Shown here: piece by piece, positions 35,770 to 44,596 of the stretch | How positions within the stretch are numbered: position 1 is the first letter of the stretch | Layout: each line of letters starts with the position of its first letter | Assembly (NCBI GenBank): GCA_038237515.1 | Contig: JBBRYP010000014.1 | Span: 1-64,000, forward strand | DNA from: JBBQDZ01 sp038237515 | GTDB lineage: Bacteria > Actinomycetota > Thermoleophilia > Gaiellales > Gaiellaceae | DNA length: 64,000 bases | Reading direction: 5' to 3' | Notes under the pieces: generated by a model | The model's database searches: none | What the model was told of the DNA's origin: nothing | The model's input: only the letters and a program-made list of their open reading frames with translations | Translations under genes and position numbers: made by a program

Positions 35770-37076
35770 CAGCCGCACCAATCGACGAGCATCCGGGCGT
35801 AGACCTTCGCCGCGAGCGCGAGCTGCTCGGTCGCGATGTACTCGTCGGCGACGTGGCACTGCGCGATGCTGCCGGGCCCGCAGATGACCCCCGGCAGCTT
35901 CTGCTCCCCGTACCAGGCGAGGTCGGTCGCGGCGAGGAAGCCCTCCGGCGCGGGGTCGAGCCCAACTTCGCGGAGGCACTCCGCGAGCGTGCCGACGGCC
36001 GGGTGGTCGAGCGGGACGTCGAGCGGCGGGAAGTAGATGCTGCCGAGCTTCCAGGTAAACCGCGGCGGGTGCTCGCGCAGCCACGGGTCGGTGCGGGCGA
36101 CGCCGTCGACGGCCTCCTCGACCTCGGCCTGCACGTCCTCGAGCGACTGGTCCGGGTAGAACCACATGTTGTATTCGACGGAGCAGTAGTTGGGCGCCGT
36201 ACCCGCGTTCGAGAACAGGTTCAGCCGGCCGTCGCGCCCGCCGCCGGGGCCGCCCACGATGATCCCCGGAGAGAGCGTGTCGTAGCCGGGCGGGAGGATC
36301 GGGTGCGACTTCGCGTTTGCCCACTGCCGCTCGAGCTCCTGCAGCGCGACCACGATCTTCAGCATCTTCTCGATCGCGTTGACGCCGCCGCCCCCCTTGC
36401 CGCCGGCGTGCACCGAGAGGTACCGCGTGGAGGCGTGGGCCTCCTGGCCCTCGACCTCGATGCGGAAGTGGACGAGCCCGCCCTCCCCGGCGCACAGCCG
36501 CAGCTCCGTCGGCTCGAGCGAGATCGTCACGTCGGCCGCAGGCATGCGCCGAACGATCTCGCGCGTGCCGTTGCCGACGACCTCCTCGTCGCTGACGATG
36601 TGGAAGACGACGTCGCCGCGGGGGCGGAGGCCGGCCTCGAGCGCGACCTTCGTCGCCCACATCGCCGCCGCGAGACCGCCCTTCATGTCAGCCGCGCCGC
36701 GGCCGTAGAGGCGGCCGTCGACGACCTCGCCCCCGTACGGCTCCTGCGACCACGCGCTCCGATCGCCCACCGGAACGACGTCGACGTGCGCGTTGAACGC
36801 GAGCGAGCGGCCGCCGCCCGAGCCGGGCAGGCGCGCGACGACGACGGGGTGCGCCGGGAACGTGGCCGACGGTCCGACGTCCCAGCCGTCGAGCTCGAAG
36901 CCGAGGCGGGATAGGAATTCGCCGACGTAGCCGGTGCAGCGCCGCGCCTCCTCAGGGAAGTGCGTCGCCTCCTTCGCCTGGCTCTCCGTGCGGAAGGCGA
37001 TCAGCTCCCGGAGCAACGCCTGGAGCTGCGCTTGCGAGCCGTCGACGACCTCGACGACTGCAGCCCGCGAAGCCAC
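35769..37076 (-). CDS. M20-family deacylase/peptidase (ArgE/DapE-like)
   Basis: 435 residues, GTG 37076, 3 nt after the transporter ATPase gene. Metal motifs: LAFNAHVDVVPVGD, YGRGAADMKGGLAAAM, HIVSDEEVVGNG, and a late CGPGSIAQCHVADEYI. The long insertion VHAGGKGGGGVNAIEK is typical of the acetylornithine-deacetylase-like branch. With the SDR downstream and the ABC transporter upstream it could deacylate an imported N-acylated compound; the substrate is not readable. Confidence 0.86.
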   Translation of the reverse strand: MASRAAVVEVVDGSQAQLQALLRELIAFRTESQAKEATHFPEEARRCTGYVGEFLSRLGFELDGWDVGPSATFPAHPVVVARLPGSGGGRSLAFNAHVDVVPVGDRSAWSQEPYGGEVVDGRLYGRGAADMKGGLAAAMWATKVALEAGLRPRGDVVFHIVSDEEVVGNGTREIVRRMPAADVTISLEPTELRLCAGEGGLVHFRIEVEGQEAHASTRYLSVHAGGKGGGGVNAIEKMLKIVVALQELERQWANAKSHPILPPGYDTLSPGIIVGGPGGGRDGRLNLFSNAGTAPNYCSVEYNMWFYPDQSLEDVQAEVEEAVDGVARTDPWLREHPPRFTWKLGSIYFPPLDVPLDHPAVGTLAECLREVGLDPAPEGFLAATDLAWYGEQKLPGVICGPGSIAQCHVADEYIATEQLALAAKVYARMLVDWCG

Positions 37077-37079
37077 CGA

Positions 37080-38225
37080 CTAGGAGGCGGCCTGGACCAG
37101 CGGCGTCTCCGACCCCACTGGGGGCGCGTCGCGGCGCAGGTTGTGGCCGTCCGCGCCGAAGACGTGAACCCGCCAGGGGTCGAAGTGGAGCGTGACGGCA
37201 TCGTCCGGCTGCGCCGGCGAGTCGGGATCCGTCCGGACCTGCACCGTCGTCCCGGCCGCCTCGACCGTGAGGTAGAGGTCGGAGCCGACGGGCTCGAGGA
37301 AGCGGACACGGCCGGGGATCCCGCCCTGGCCGGCTTCGCCGATCCGGATGTGCTCCGGGCGCAGGCCGAGCTTGACGTCGCTGTGCCCCGCGATCTCCTG
37401 CTCCAGCTCCGGGGTGCTGAGCACGTCAGTCGACAGCAGCACGTCGGCATCCTGGGCCCGGACCCGCCATGCGCCGTCGGCGGACTCGAGCGCGCCGTCG
37501 ATGAGGTTCATCGGCGGGGCGCCGAGGAACGTCGCTACGAACACGTTCGCGGGTCGGCGGTAGACGTCCTGCGGCGTTCCGATCTGCTGGAGCACGCCGT
37601 TGCTCATGACGGCGATGCGATGCCCCATCGTCATCGCCTCGACCTGGTCGTGGGTGACGTACATGGTCGTGATCCCGAGCCGCGCGTGCAGCTGGATCAG
37701 CTCTAGGCGGGTCTGGATCCGGAGCTGCGCGTCAAGGTTCGAGAGCGGCTCGTCCATCAGGAACGCGTCCGGCTCGCGAACGATCGCGCGCGCGAGCGCG
37801 ACGCGCTGGCGCTGCCCGCCGGAGAGCTGTCCGGGGTAGCGGTGGAGGAGCTCCTCGAGCGCCAGGATCCCGGCCGCACGACGGACCGCGCGGTCGATCT
37901 CGTCCTTCGGCCGCTTCGCGATCTGGAGCGGGAAGGCGATGTTCTTGAACACCGTCATGTGCGGATAGAGCGCGTAGTTCTGGAACACCATCGCCACGTT
38001 GCGCTTGACCGGGTCGATGAAGTTCACGAGCCGGCCCCCGATCACGATCTCGCCCGAGTCGGCGTCTTCGAGCCCCGCGACCGCCCGGAGGATCGTGCTC
38101 TTCCCGCACCCGGAGGGGCCGAGCAGGACGACGAACTCTCCGTCGGCGATCCGCAGCGAGACGTCGCTGACTGCCTCCACCTTCCCGAACCGCTTGACGA
38201 GATGCTTGATCAGGATGTCCGCCAC
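37080..38225 (-). CDS. Sugar ABC transporter ATP-binding protein (MalK/UgpC type)
   Basis: 381 residues, GTG 38225 after an AAAGGAG ribosome site. Walker A GPSGCGKST, the LSGGQRQRVALARAI signature, Walker B AFLMDEPLSNLDA and THDQVEAM are intact, followed by the C-terminal TOBE regulatory domain (about 240-370). The ATPase drives the two permeases encoded upstream. Stand-alone MalK-type ATPases often serve several transporters, but here the gene is in the transporter operon itself. Confidence 0.93.
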   Translation of the reverse strand: MADILIKHLVKRFGKVEAVSDVSLRIADGEFVVLLGPSGCGKSTILRAVAGLEDADSGEIVIGGRLVNFIDPVKRNVAMVFQNYALYPHMTVFKNIAFPLQIAKRPKDEIDRAVRRAAGILALEELLHRYPGQLSGGQRQRVALARAIVREPDAFLMDEPLSNLDAQLRIQTRLELIQLHARLGITTMYVTHDQVEAMTMGHRIAVMSNGVLQQIGTPQDVYRRPANVFVATFLGAPPMNLIDGALESADGAWRVRAQDADVLLSTDVLSTPELEQEIAGHSDVKLGLRPEHIRIGEAGQGGIPGRVRFLEPVGSDLYLTVEAAGTTVQVRTDPDSPAQPDDAVTLHFDPWRVHVFGADGHNLRRDAPPVGSETPLVQAAS

Positions 38226-38258
38226 GCCACTCCTTTCGGCCCCGTGCGGGGCCGCGGG

Positions 38259-39182
38259 TCATTGCTTCAGCGCGCCTGCCATCGAGGCCTGCACGAACCA
38301 GCGCTGGAAGATCAGGAAGACGACGATCACGGGGGCCATCGTCATCACCGCCGCGGCGGAGATGACGCCCCAGTCGGTCACGAACTGCCCCTGCAGCGAG
38401 GCGACGCCGACGGTGAGCGTCTTCATGCTGTCGGTCGTCGTGATCACGAGCGGCCAGAGGAAGTTCACCCACTGCATCATGAACGTGAAGATGCCGAGCA
38501 CGACGATCGCCGGCTTGATCAGGGGCAGCACGATCCTGCGAAAGATCTGGAACTCGCTCGCACCGTCAAGGCGCGCCGCCTCGACGAGCCCTTCCGGCAG
38601 CGTCGAGATGAACTGGCGCATCATGAAGACGCCGAGCGGGCTGCAGACCATCGGCAGGATCAGCCCGAGGTAGGTGTTGACGCCGGCATGCGTCCACGCC
38701 GGAAGCCGCGAAATCATGATGTACAGCGGAGCGATGATCGCGGCCGTCGGGATCATGAGCGTCGAGATGACCAGCGCGAAGAGCGCCGTCCGGCCGGCGA
38801 AGCGGAGCCGTGCGAAGGCGTATCCGGCAAGCGTGTCGAGGACGAGGGTGATCAATGTCACAGCCGTCGCGAAAATGAATGTGTTGAGTCCCCAGCGGTA
38901 GTAACTCGTCTCGTGCAGGACCCTGCCGAAGTTGCCCCAGTAGACCGTGTGCGGGATCCACTGCGGCGGATAGGTGAAGAGCTCGTAGCTCTGGCGGAGC
39001 GACGGCGAGAGCAGGTAGACGAACGGCCCGACCGCGATCAGCGCGAAGAGGACCAGCACGAGGTAGGAAGCAACGCTCTTGCCGGCGCGGAAGCCGCGGT
39101 TCCGCCGGGCGGCCCCCGCGTAGTCGGCGTGGGCCTCTGCGCCGCCGAAGTCGTCGAGCGCCGCCCCTGGTGCGGCCATCAC
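38259..39182 (-). CDS. Carbohydrate ABC transporter permease (MalG type)
   Basis: 307 residues, ATG 39182 overlapping the MalF-type gene (ATGA). A soluble N-terminal tail of ~35 residues precedes six membrane segments (SVASYLVLVLFALIAVGPFVYL being the first). The EAA loop EAARLDGASEFQIFRRIVLPL contacts the ATPase. C-terminal end QASMAGALKQ is as in family members. With the adjacent permease it makes the channel for the Tat-exported binding protein. Confidence 0.92.
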   Translation of the reverse strand: MMAAPGAALDDFGGAEAHADYAGAARRNRGFRAGKSVASYLVLVLFALIAVGPFVYLLSPSLRQSYELFTYPPQWIPHTVYWGNFGRVLHETSYYRWGLNTFIFATAVTLITLVLDTLAGYAFARLRFAGRTALFALVISTLMIPTAAIIAPLYIMISRLPAWTHAGVNTYLGLILPMVCSPLGVFMMRQFISTLPEGLVEAARLDGASEFQIFRRIVLPLIKPAIVVLGIFTFMMQWVNFLWPLVITTTDSMKTLTVGVASLQGQFVTDWGVISAAAVMTMAPVIVVFLIFQRWFVQASMAGALKQ

Positions 39183-40135
39183 GCAGCCCGCTCGTGCCGT
39201 CGTCGCGACCCGAGCAGCCAGAACGAGATCGCCGTCAACACGAGGATGATCCCGAGCAGGAGGACGGCGGCCGCATAGCCCTGGCCCGTCTGCTGGAACT
39301 GGAACAGCCGCTTCCAGATGAACCAGACGAGCGTGGAAGTCGACTGATACGGCCCACCCTGGGTGAGGACGTAGACCGTGTCGAACACCTGGAAGTTCGC
39401 AATGATCGCGATCACCGCCGCGAACAGCAGCATCGGACGGAGCATCGGGATCGTGACGCGCCTGAAGCGCTGCACGCCCTTCGCACCGTCGACTCTGGCG
39501 GCGTCGAGCAGCTCCTCGGGAACGCTCTGCAGGCTCGCGAGGAAGTACAGCGTCCAGAACCCGAGGCCGCGCCAGACCTCGGCGAACACGATCGTGAGCA
39601 GGGCGAGCGTGCCGTTGCCGAAGATGTTCACCCGGCCGAAGCCGAGCGACGTGAGGATCAGGTTGAACAGCCCGAAGTCGTAGTTCGTCACGAACTGCCA
39701 GATCAGGCCGACGAGGACTGCGGGGGCGAGCAGAGGGACGTAGAGCGCGAGCTTGAAGACGTTGCTCCCCTTGCGGTAGCGGTTGAGCAGGAGCGCCAGC
39801 AGCAGTGCGAGCGTGAAGACGAGGAGGATCGCCTCGACGGCGTAGATCGCGGTGTTCTTGATCGAGCCCGTGAGCTCTGTGTCGCCGGCGATCTCCCGCC
39901 AGTTCTGCAGCCCGACGAAGTGCGGCGAGTCGAGGATCCCGCCCTTGTTGAAGCTGAGCCAGATCGACCAGAAGACCGGGACGACGAGGAACGCGAGGAA
40001 GGGGATGAAGTACGGAAGGATGAAGAGGTACGCGGCACTGCCGCGCCGCCGCCGGTAGCGACTGCTCGCCCGCCGGAACTGGTCCGGGCTCAGCGTCAGC
40101 CGGTTCCAGGCTGCCTCTGTCTCCTCCGCAGACAT
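39179..40135 (-). CDS. Carbohydrate ABC transporter permease (MalF/UgpA type)
   Basis: 318 residues, ATG 40135. It has an N-terminal cytoplasmic tail, then six membrane segments beginning AYLFILPYFIPFLAFLVVPVFW, and the EAA loop DAARVDGAKGVQRFRRVTIPML. It lies 37 nt after the binding-protein gene and is coupled to the second permease. Family-wide these transporters bring in sugars, sugar acids, polyols or glycerophosphates. Confidence 0.92.
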   Translation of the reverse strand: MSAEETEAAWNRLTLSPDQFRRASSRYRRRRGSAAYLFILPYFIPFLAFLVVPVFWSIWLSFNKGGILDSPHFVGLQNWREIAGDTELTGSIKNTAIYAVEAILLVFTLALLLALLLNRYRKGSNVFKLALYVPLLAPAVLVGLIWQFVTNYDFGLFNLILTSLGFGRVNIFGNGTLALLTIVFAEVWRGLGFWTLYFLASLQSVPEELLDAARVDGAKGVQRFRRVTIPMLRPMLLFAAVIAIIANFQVFDTVYVLTQGGPYQSTSTLVWFIWKRLFQFQQTGQGYAAAVLLLGIILVLTAISFWLLGSRRRHERAA

Positions 40136-40172
40136 CCTCCTTCGCTCGCGCTCGTCGCCTCGAACCGGTGAA

Positions 40173-41543
40173 TCAGCTCTTCAGGATCGAGGTTCCGTCC
40201 TTCTGCGCCTTGGCCAGTGCCTTCTGGACGGACGACTTGCCCGACGCGGCGGCCTCGATCGCCTGGCCGTACACGTCCGTGAGCTGGGCCATCCTCGGGC
40301 CCGTCGGGAGCCCGTCCCAGCTCGAGAGCACGTACTTGTTGACCCGCGTGACCATCGGGTCGCCCTTGGACGTGTTGACGTCACTCCGGACCGGCGCCCA
40401 GCCGTAGTGCGCGCCGAACTCGTTCGCGAATGCGGGCGAGGACAGGAACTTGACGAGCTCCCAGGCCGCGTTCTTGTTCTTACCCTTCGAAGCCATGACC
40501 CAGTGCCCCGTGGTCGAGAAGATCGTGCGCTTCCCGTTGGCGCCGACCGGGGCCATGAAGTCCCACTTGAACGGGAGCTTCTCCTTGCGGAAGACGGCTA
40601 GCCGGAGCGGCTCGTCGTGGAGGAACCCGACGCGGCCGGCCTTGAAGAGCGACACGCCTGCTTCGCGGTCGTACTGCCCGACCGGCGGCGAGACCTTCCA
40701 CTTGTTGACCAGGTCGGCGTAGAACTGGAGAGCCGAAACCGCCTGCCGCGTGCTGAAGGTGATTTTCGACTGGTCCTTCGAGATGATGTCCACGCCGCGG
40801 TTGTGCAGGCCGTGGTAGAGGAAGTACCAGGTGAAGTCCTTGTTCGAGAGCGGGACGATGTGGCCCCAGACGCCGCCGCCGAGCTTCTGCACCTTCTGCG
40901 CCGCGGCGGCGAGCTCGCCTTCGTTGGTCGGCAGCTTCGTGACGCCCGCCTTCGCGAGCAGGTCCTTGTTGTAGTAGATGACGGTGCCGCCGATGATGCA
41001 CGGGAGGCCGTAGAGCTTCCCCTTGTAGGTGCTCTTCTTGATCGTGTTCGGGATGAACTTCCCTTTCGTGCCCTTGAACGACGGCGCGTCGAGCCACTTG
41101 CTCGTGTTCAGCACCTCGAGCACGCCCTTCGAGCCGAGCCCTGTCAGGTCGGTGCTCGTCTGGTAGCTCACGTCGAAGGGGTTCGGCCCCGCGTAGTTCG
41201 TCGCGTACGTGGCACCCTCGACGTTCCAGGGCACGACCGAGTGCACGACCTTCGCGCCGGTCTTGTCCTCGAAGGGCTTCAGCAGCTTGGCGATGACGTC
41301 CTTCTCGTCGGTGCCGAACGGGGCTTTCGCGAACTGGAGCGTGACGCCGTCGAACGGCTTCGCACCGCTTCTGAGGCCGGCCCATGGAGCCGCAGCGGCC
41401 GACCCCGCCAACGCACCGGCGGCCGGGAGTCCGATCGCGACGCCTGCGGCCTTGGTAAGGAACTCGCGCCGACTGTGCTTGGCCGGCGCGGGCTCCGGGT
41501 CAGTAGGGAGCGGCTTGCCGCCGCGTTCACCCAAATCGTCCAC
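40173..41543 (-). CDS. Extracellular solute-binding protein family 1, Tat-exported
   Basis: 456 residues, GTG 41543 after a strong AAGGAGG ribosome site. Residues 24-29 (SRREFL) are a twin-arginine signal followed by the hydrophobic stretch AAGVAIGLPAAGALAGSAAAA with likely cleavage near residue 52. The mature part matches sugar-binding proteins: VTLQFAKAPFGTDEKDVIAKLLKPF, YYNKDLLAKAGV, WVMASKGKNKNAAWELVKFL. It captures substrate outside the membrane for the permeases. It heads the operon; its upstream region contains the GAACGAACGTT element and a large palindrome. Confidence 0.92.
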   Translation of the reverse strand: MDDLGERGGKPLPTDPEPAPAKHSRREFLTKAAGVAIGLPAAGALAGSAAAAPWAGLRSGAKPFDGVTLQFAKAPFGTDEKDVIAKLLKPFEDKTGAKVVHSVVPWNVEGATYATNYAGPNPFDVSYQTSTDLTGLGSKGVLEVLNTSKWLDAPSFKGTKGKFIPNTIKKSTYKGKLYGLPCIIGGTVIYYNKDLLAKAGVTKLPTNEGELAAAAQKVQKLGGGVWGHIVPLSNKDFTWYFLYHGLHNRGVDIISKDQSKITFSTRQAVSALQFYADLVNKWKVSPPVGQYDREAGVSLFKAGRVGFLHDEPLRLAVFRKEKLPFKWDFMAPVGANGKRTIFSTTGHWVMASKGKNKNAAWELVKFLSSPAFANEFGAHYGWAPVRSDVNTSKGDPMVTRVNKYVLSSWDGLPTGPRMAQLTDVYGQAIEAAASGKSSVQKALAKAQKDGTSILKS

Positions 41544-41659
41544 AGCTACCTCCTTGTTTCATCCGGATTGACCCGATGCCCGGGCCGGAGCGCATGCCGA
41601 GCCTCATTGCTTGCGGGGGAGGCAAGTGGGCGATTCTAGGCAGATGTATCCAGAGAAAT

Positions 41660-41691
41660 CAACGTTCGTTCGAACGAAAATGGGTTATAAA
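41660..41691. promoter_or_regulatory. Palindromic operator and -10 box between binding protein and SDR
   Basis: On the minus strand GAACGAACGTT (41671-41661) repeats the element from 18.0 and 19.7 kb. It overlaps a perfect 14-bp palindrome TTCGTTCGAACGAA at 41665-41678. A TATAAA at 41686-41691 is a good plus-strand -10 box 9 nt before the GTG at 41701, implying a leaderless message. A factor bound at the palindrome would cover the -35 region of that promoter and also the upstream region of the transporter operon. Confidence 0.55.
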
Positions 41692-41700
41692 CCCGCGTTC

Positions 41701-42501
41701 GTGCCCCCTGTCCGCGACGCCTCCAGCGCCCTGCTCAGCAGCCTCGTGGCCCTGTCGGGGCGGGTCGCGGTGGTCACCGGCGGAGCTCGTGGAATCGGGC
41801 GTGCCTGCTGCGCGCGGCTCGCCGAGGCGGAGGCGACGGTGGTCGTCGCCGACGTAGACGAGGAGGCCGCGCGAGAGACCGCGGGTGTGATCGGCGCGCG
41901 CGCAGTCGCCGCTCGCGTGGACGTCCGCGACGCAGGCGAGGTACGCGCGCTCGTCGAGGCGACGGTCGCGGGACGCGGACGGGTCGACGTCTGGGTGAAC
42001 GCCGCCGGGATCTATCCCACGTCCCCTCTGCTCGAGCTGTCGACGGCGGAATGGGGGAGCGTGGTCGACGTCAACCTGCGCGGCACGTTCCTCGGAGCAA
42101 GGGAGGCGGCGCGGGCGATGGTCGCGCGCGGCGAAGGCGGCGTGATCGTGAACGTCTCGTCGACGGCCGCCTACCGCGCGAACGCGCCGGGGGCGGCGCA
42201 CTACGTCGCGTCGAAGTTCGGCGTGCGCGGTCTGACGCAGGCGCTCGCGGTCGAGCTCGGCCCCCACCGCATTCGCGTGCTCGCGGTCGCGCCGACGGTC
42301 ACGCTCACTCCCGGCCTCGAACGGGAGCGGGCGGCGCTGCAGTCGGCGGGATTCGCGCTCGAGGAGCTCGGCCCGCAGCTTCCGCTCGGGCGCGTAGCGG
42401 TGCCCGACGACGTGGCGCGGGTCGTCTTCTTCTGCGCGAGCGACCTCTCGCTGCTCATGACCGGCAGCACGTTGCTCGTCGACGCCGGCGAGCTCGTGTG
42501 A
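41701..42501 (+). CDS. Short-chain dehydrogenase/reductase
   Basis: 266 residues from GTG 41701, chosen because a TATAAA box ends 9 nt upstream; ATG 41680 would place the start before that box and is less likely. Motifs: VTGGARGIGRACCARL, VWVNAAGIYP, NVSSTAAYRA with catalytic Ser, HYVASKFGVRG, and a C-terminal MTGSTLLVDAG. Divergent from the sugar transporter and sharing its operator, so it likely oxidises the imported sugar or its product. Confidence 0.87.
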   Translation: MPPVRDASSALLSSLVALSGRVAVVTGGARGIGRACCARLAEAEATVVVADVDEEAARETAGVIGARAVAARVDVRDAGEVRALVEATVAGRGRVDVWVNAAGIYPTSPLLELSTAEWGSVVDVNLRGTFLGAREAARAMVARGEGGVIVNVSSTAAYRANAPGAAHYVASKFGVRGLTQALAVELGPHRIRVLAVAPTVTLTPGLERERAALQSAGFALEELGPQLPLGRVAVPDDVARVVFFCASDLSLLMTGSTLLVDAGELV

Positions 42502-42508
42502 CGCGTGG

Positions 42509-42856
42509 CTACTGGCGCGCGGCGTAGCGGTCGGCGTCCGCGAAGACGTCGATGCCCACGTAGTCCGGCGAGATGACAGCGCTGTGGACGACGGAGCCGG
42601 GGACGTAGTAGGTCTCGCCGCGCCCGTAGATCGTCGTCTCGCCACCGATCGTGAACTCCACCGTCCCCTCGAGCACGACGCCCCACTGCGCTCCGTGGGC
42701 ATGCTCGGGGACCTGGACGCCGTCGGGAATCTCGTAGAACATCGCGAGCCCGCCTGCGGCCTGGAGCATCCAGCCGCGCAGCGACTCGAGCGGGCTGTCG
42801 ACCATCGGCAGCGCGCGGATGAACTCCGCGAAGGGCTCCGGATCTTCCGTCGTCAC
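42509..42856 (-). CDS. Small cupin-domain protein
   Basis: 115 residues from GTG 42856 overlapping the SDR stop (GTGA). Cupin motifs: VPEHAHGAQWGVVLEGTVEFT (HxH...E) and GETYYVPGSVVHSAVI. The barrel should bind one metal. It may be an isomerase, a dioxygenase or a simple binding protein; the single domain gives no more. Coupled to the SDR at 42853. Confidence 0.8.
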   Translation of the reverse strand: MTTEDPEPFAEFIRALPMVDSPLESLRGWMLQAAGGLAMFYEIPDGVQVPEHAHGAQWGVVLEGTVEFTIGGETTIYGRGETYYVPGSVVHSAVISPDYVGIDVFADADRYAARQ

Positions 42857-43659
42857 GCCGCGAGCAGGCCCCCGTCGACGACGATCTGGGCGCCGTTCAC
42901 GTACGCGCCGAGCTCGGAGGCGAGGAAGAGGGTCGTGCGTGCGACGTCGTCGGGGTGCGCGAGCCGCCGGAGCGGGATCCGGGCCGCGTACGCGGCCCAC
43001 TGCGCCTCGACGTCGATGCCCTCGGGAGCGCCGCCCTCGACGAACTCGACCGCGCCCTCCGTCAGGGACGGCCCGGGCGCCACGGCGTTGACGCGGATGC
43101 CGTCCGGGCCGAGCTCGAGCGCCATCGTCTTCGTGAGCCCCCAGATAGCGTGCTTCGAGGTGCCGTAGTGCGAGAGGCCGGAACCGCTCGGGTGGATCGC
43201 GTCGATCGACGTGATGTTGACGATCGAGCCGCCGTCTCCCTGCTCCCGCATGCGCGCGGCGGCGGCACGGATACAGAGGAAGCCGCCGCCGAGGTTGACG
43301 CCGAGGATCCGCCCGAACTCGTCGGGGGTCAGGTGCTCGAGCAGGAAGTTCGAGAAGACGCCCGCGTTGTTGACAAGCACGTCCAGCCGATCGAAGGTCG
43401 AGACCGTGGTCTCAACCGTCCGCTCGACGTCGGGCTCCGACGCGACGTCGCACTCGGCGGCCGCGACGTTGTAGCCCGCCGCAGCCAGGCGCGCGCGGGC
43501 GGCGTCGAGACGATCGGCGCGGCGGTCGGCGACGACGACTGCGGCTCCCGCCTCCGCGAGCCGACGCGCGCACGCAAAGCCGAATCCCTGGGCCGCGCCG
43601 GTGACGAGCGCCACCTTGCCGCCGAGGTTGATCAGCGAGGACAGGGGCGGCAGCTCCAC
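42853..43659 (-). CDS. Short-chain dehydrogenase/reductase, paralog of the 34.9 kb SDR
   Basis: 268 residues from GTG 43659. A CATAAC hexamer lies 7 nt upstream of the GTG on the minus strand, so the message may be leaderless. Motifs: TGAAQGFGFACARRLAEAG, VLVNNAGVFSNF, NITSIDAIHPSGSG, HYGTSKHAIWG, VNAVAPGPSLTEGA. Close similarity to the SDR at 34930 suggests duplication within this neighbourhood. It is paired with a cupin gene and divergent from a polysaccharide-deacetylase-like gene. Confidence 0.88.
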   Translation of the reverse strand: MELPPLSSLINLGGKVALVTGAAQGFGFACARRLAEAGAAVVVADRRADRLDAARARLAAAGYNVAAAECDVASEPDVERTVETTVSTFDRLDVLVNNAGVFSNFLLEHLTPDEFGRILGVNLGGGFLCIRAAAARMREQGDGGSIVNITSIDAIHPSGSGLSHYGTSKHAIWGLTKTMALELGPDGIRVNAVAPGPSLTEGAVEFVEGGAPEGIDVEAQWAAYAARIPLRRLAHPDDVARTTLFLASELGAYVNGAQIVVDGGLLAA

Positions 43660-43717
43660 GGTTGTAGGTTATGACACCCCCGGGAGCGCACGACTTCCGC
43701 TCGCGCACGGACACCTC

Positions 43718-44596
43718 ATGGCGACACTGCTGATCGGCTACGACACGGAGTCCGCCGCGGTGGGCGAAGGGCTTGCGCGCTTCATCGGGCCGGACGTCCC
43801 CCAGTACCGCGCCGCGCTCGACCCGGAGACGACTCGCCGCGGCGTCTGTCTGCTTCGCCGGCTGCACGAGGAGCTCGACGCGCCGTGCACATTCTTCGTC
43901 TGCGGTCGCACGCTCCTGCACGCGCTCGACGCGATCGAGCCGCTTGCAGCCTCGCCGCTCTTCGACCTCCAGCAGCACACCTACAGTCACGTGGTCTTCC
44001 GGGACGTGCGTTACCGCGCCGAGGGCAGCGAGGCCGAGGCGGTCATCGCGGAAACGCCGCCGGTCGCGCTGCGCGAGGAGCTGCGGCTCACCTCCGAGCT
44101 GATCGAGAAGTATCTCGGCCGCCGGTGCATCGGAGTGCGGACGCCGTTCGGCTACTACCGCGGCCTCCGCGACCGCCCCGACCTGCTCCAGATCGTACGC
44201 GAGACGGGGCACCGCTTCGTCACGTCGTGGGGCCGAAACGAGCAGAACGGCAATCCGACGCCGTGGGTCCAGCCGTTCACCTACGCCGACGAAGGCTTTC
44301 CAGACCTCCTGGAGATTCCCTTCCAGTTCTGGCTCGACGGAGTCTGGTTCGACGCCCACGGGTACGGCGAGGGGCGCGCCTTCCGCCGCGCGCTCGAGGG
44401 CGCGGTGGACGAGATCGCGGAGCAGGACCTGGTCTTCGCGAGCGCGTTCCACGAGTGGTGCGCGGTCGAGGCCGACGAGGAGGGCACCGGGTGGATCCGC
44501 GGCCTCATCGAGCACGCGCGGAAGCGCGGCGTCGAGGTGATGAGCTACGCGGACTACTGGTCGCGCGGCGCGCGGGAGCCTGCGCCGCCGGCCTAG
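43718..44596 (+). CDS. Polysaccharide deacetylase-family protein (NodB fold)
   Basis: 292 residues, ATG 43718 (MATLLIGYDTES). NodB motifs: GYDTE (motif 1 acid), LQQHTYSHVVF (H-S/T-x-x-H metal ligands), GVRTPFGYYRG (motif 3), and YVTSWGRNE-like FVTSWGRNEQNG. No signal peptide, so it is cytoplasmic; similar cytoplasmic members include allantoinase-type PuuE and related small-molecule amidases rather than cell-wall deacetylases. A paralog at 58.8 kb shares most of these motifs and follows another SDR. Confidence 0.85.
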   Translation: MATLLIGYDTESAAVGEGLARFIGPDVPQYRAALDPETTRRGVCLLRRLHEELDAPCTFFVCGRTLLHALDAIEPLAASPLFDLQQHTYSHVVFRDVRYRAEGSEAEAVIAETPPVALREELRLTSELIEKYLGRRCIGVRTPFGYYRGLRDRPDLLQIVRETGHRFVTSWGRNEQNGNPTPWVQPFTYADEGFPDLLEIPFQFWLDGVWFDAHGYGEGRAFRRALEGAVDEIAEQDLVFASAFHEWCAVEADEEGTGWIRGLIEHARKRGVEVMSYADYWSRGAREPAPPA

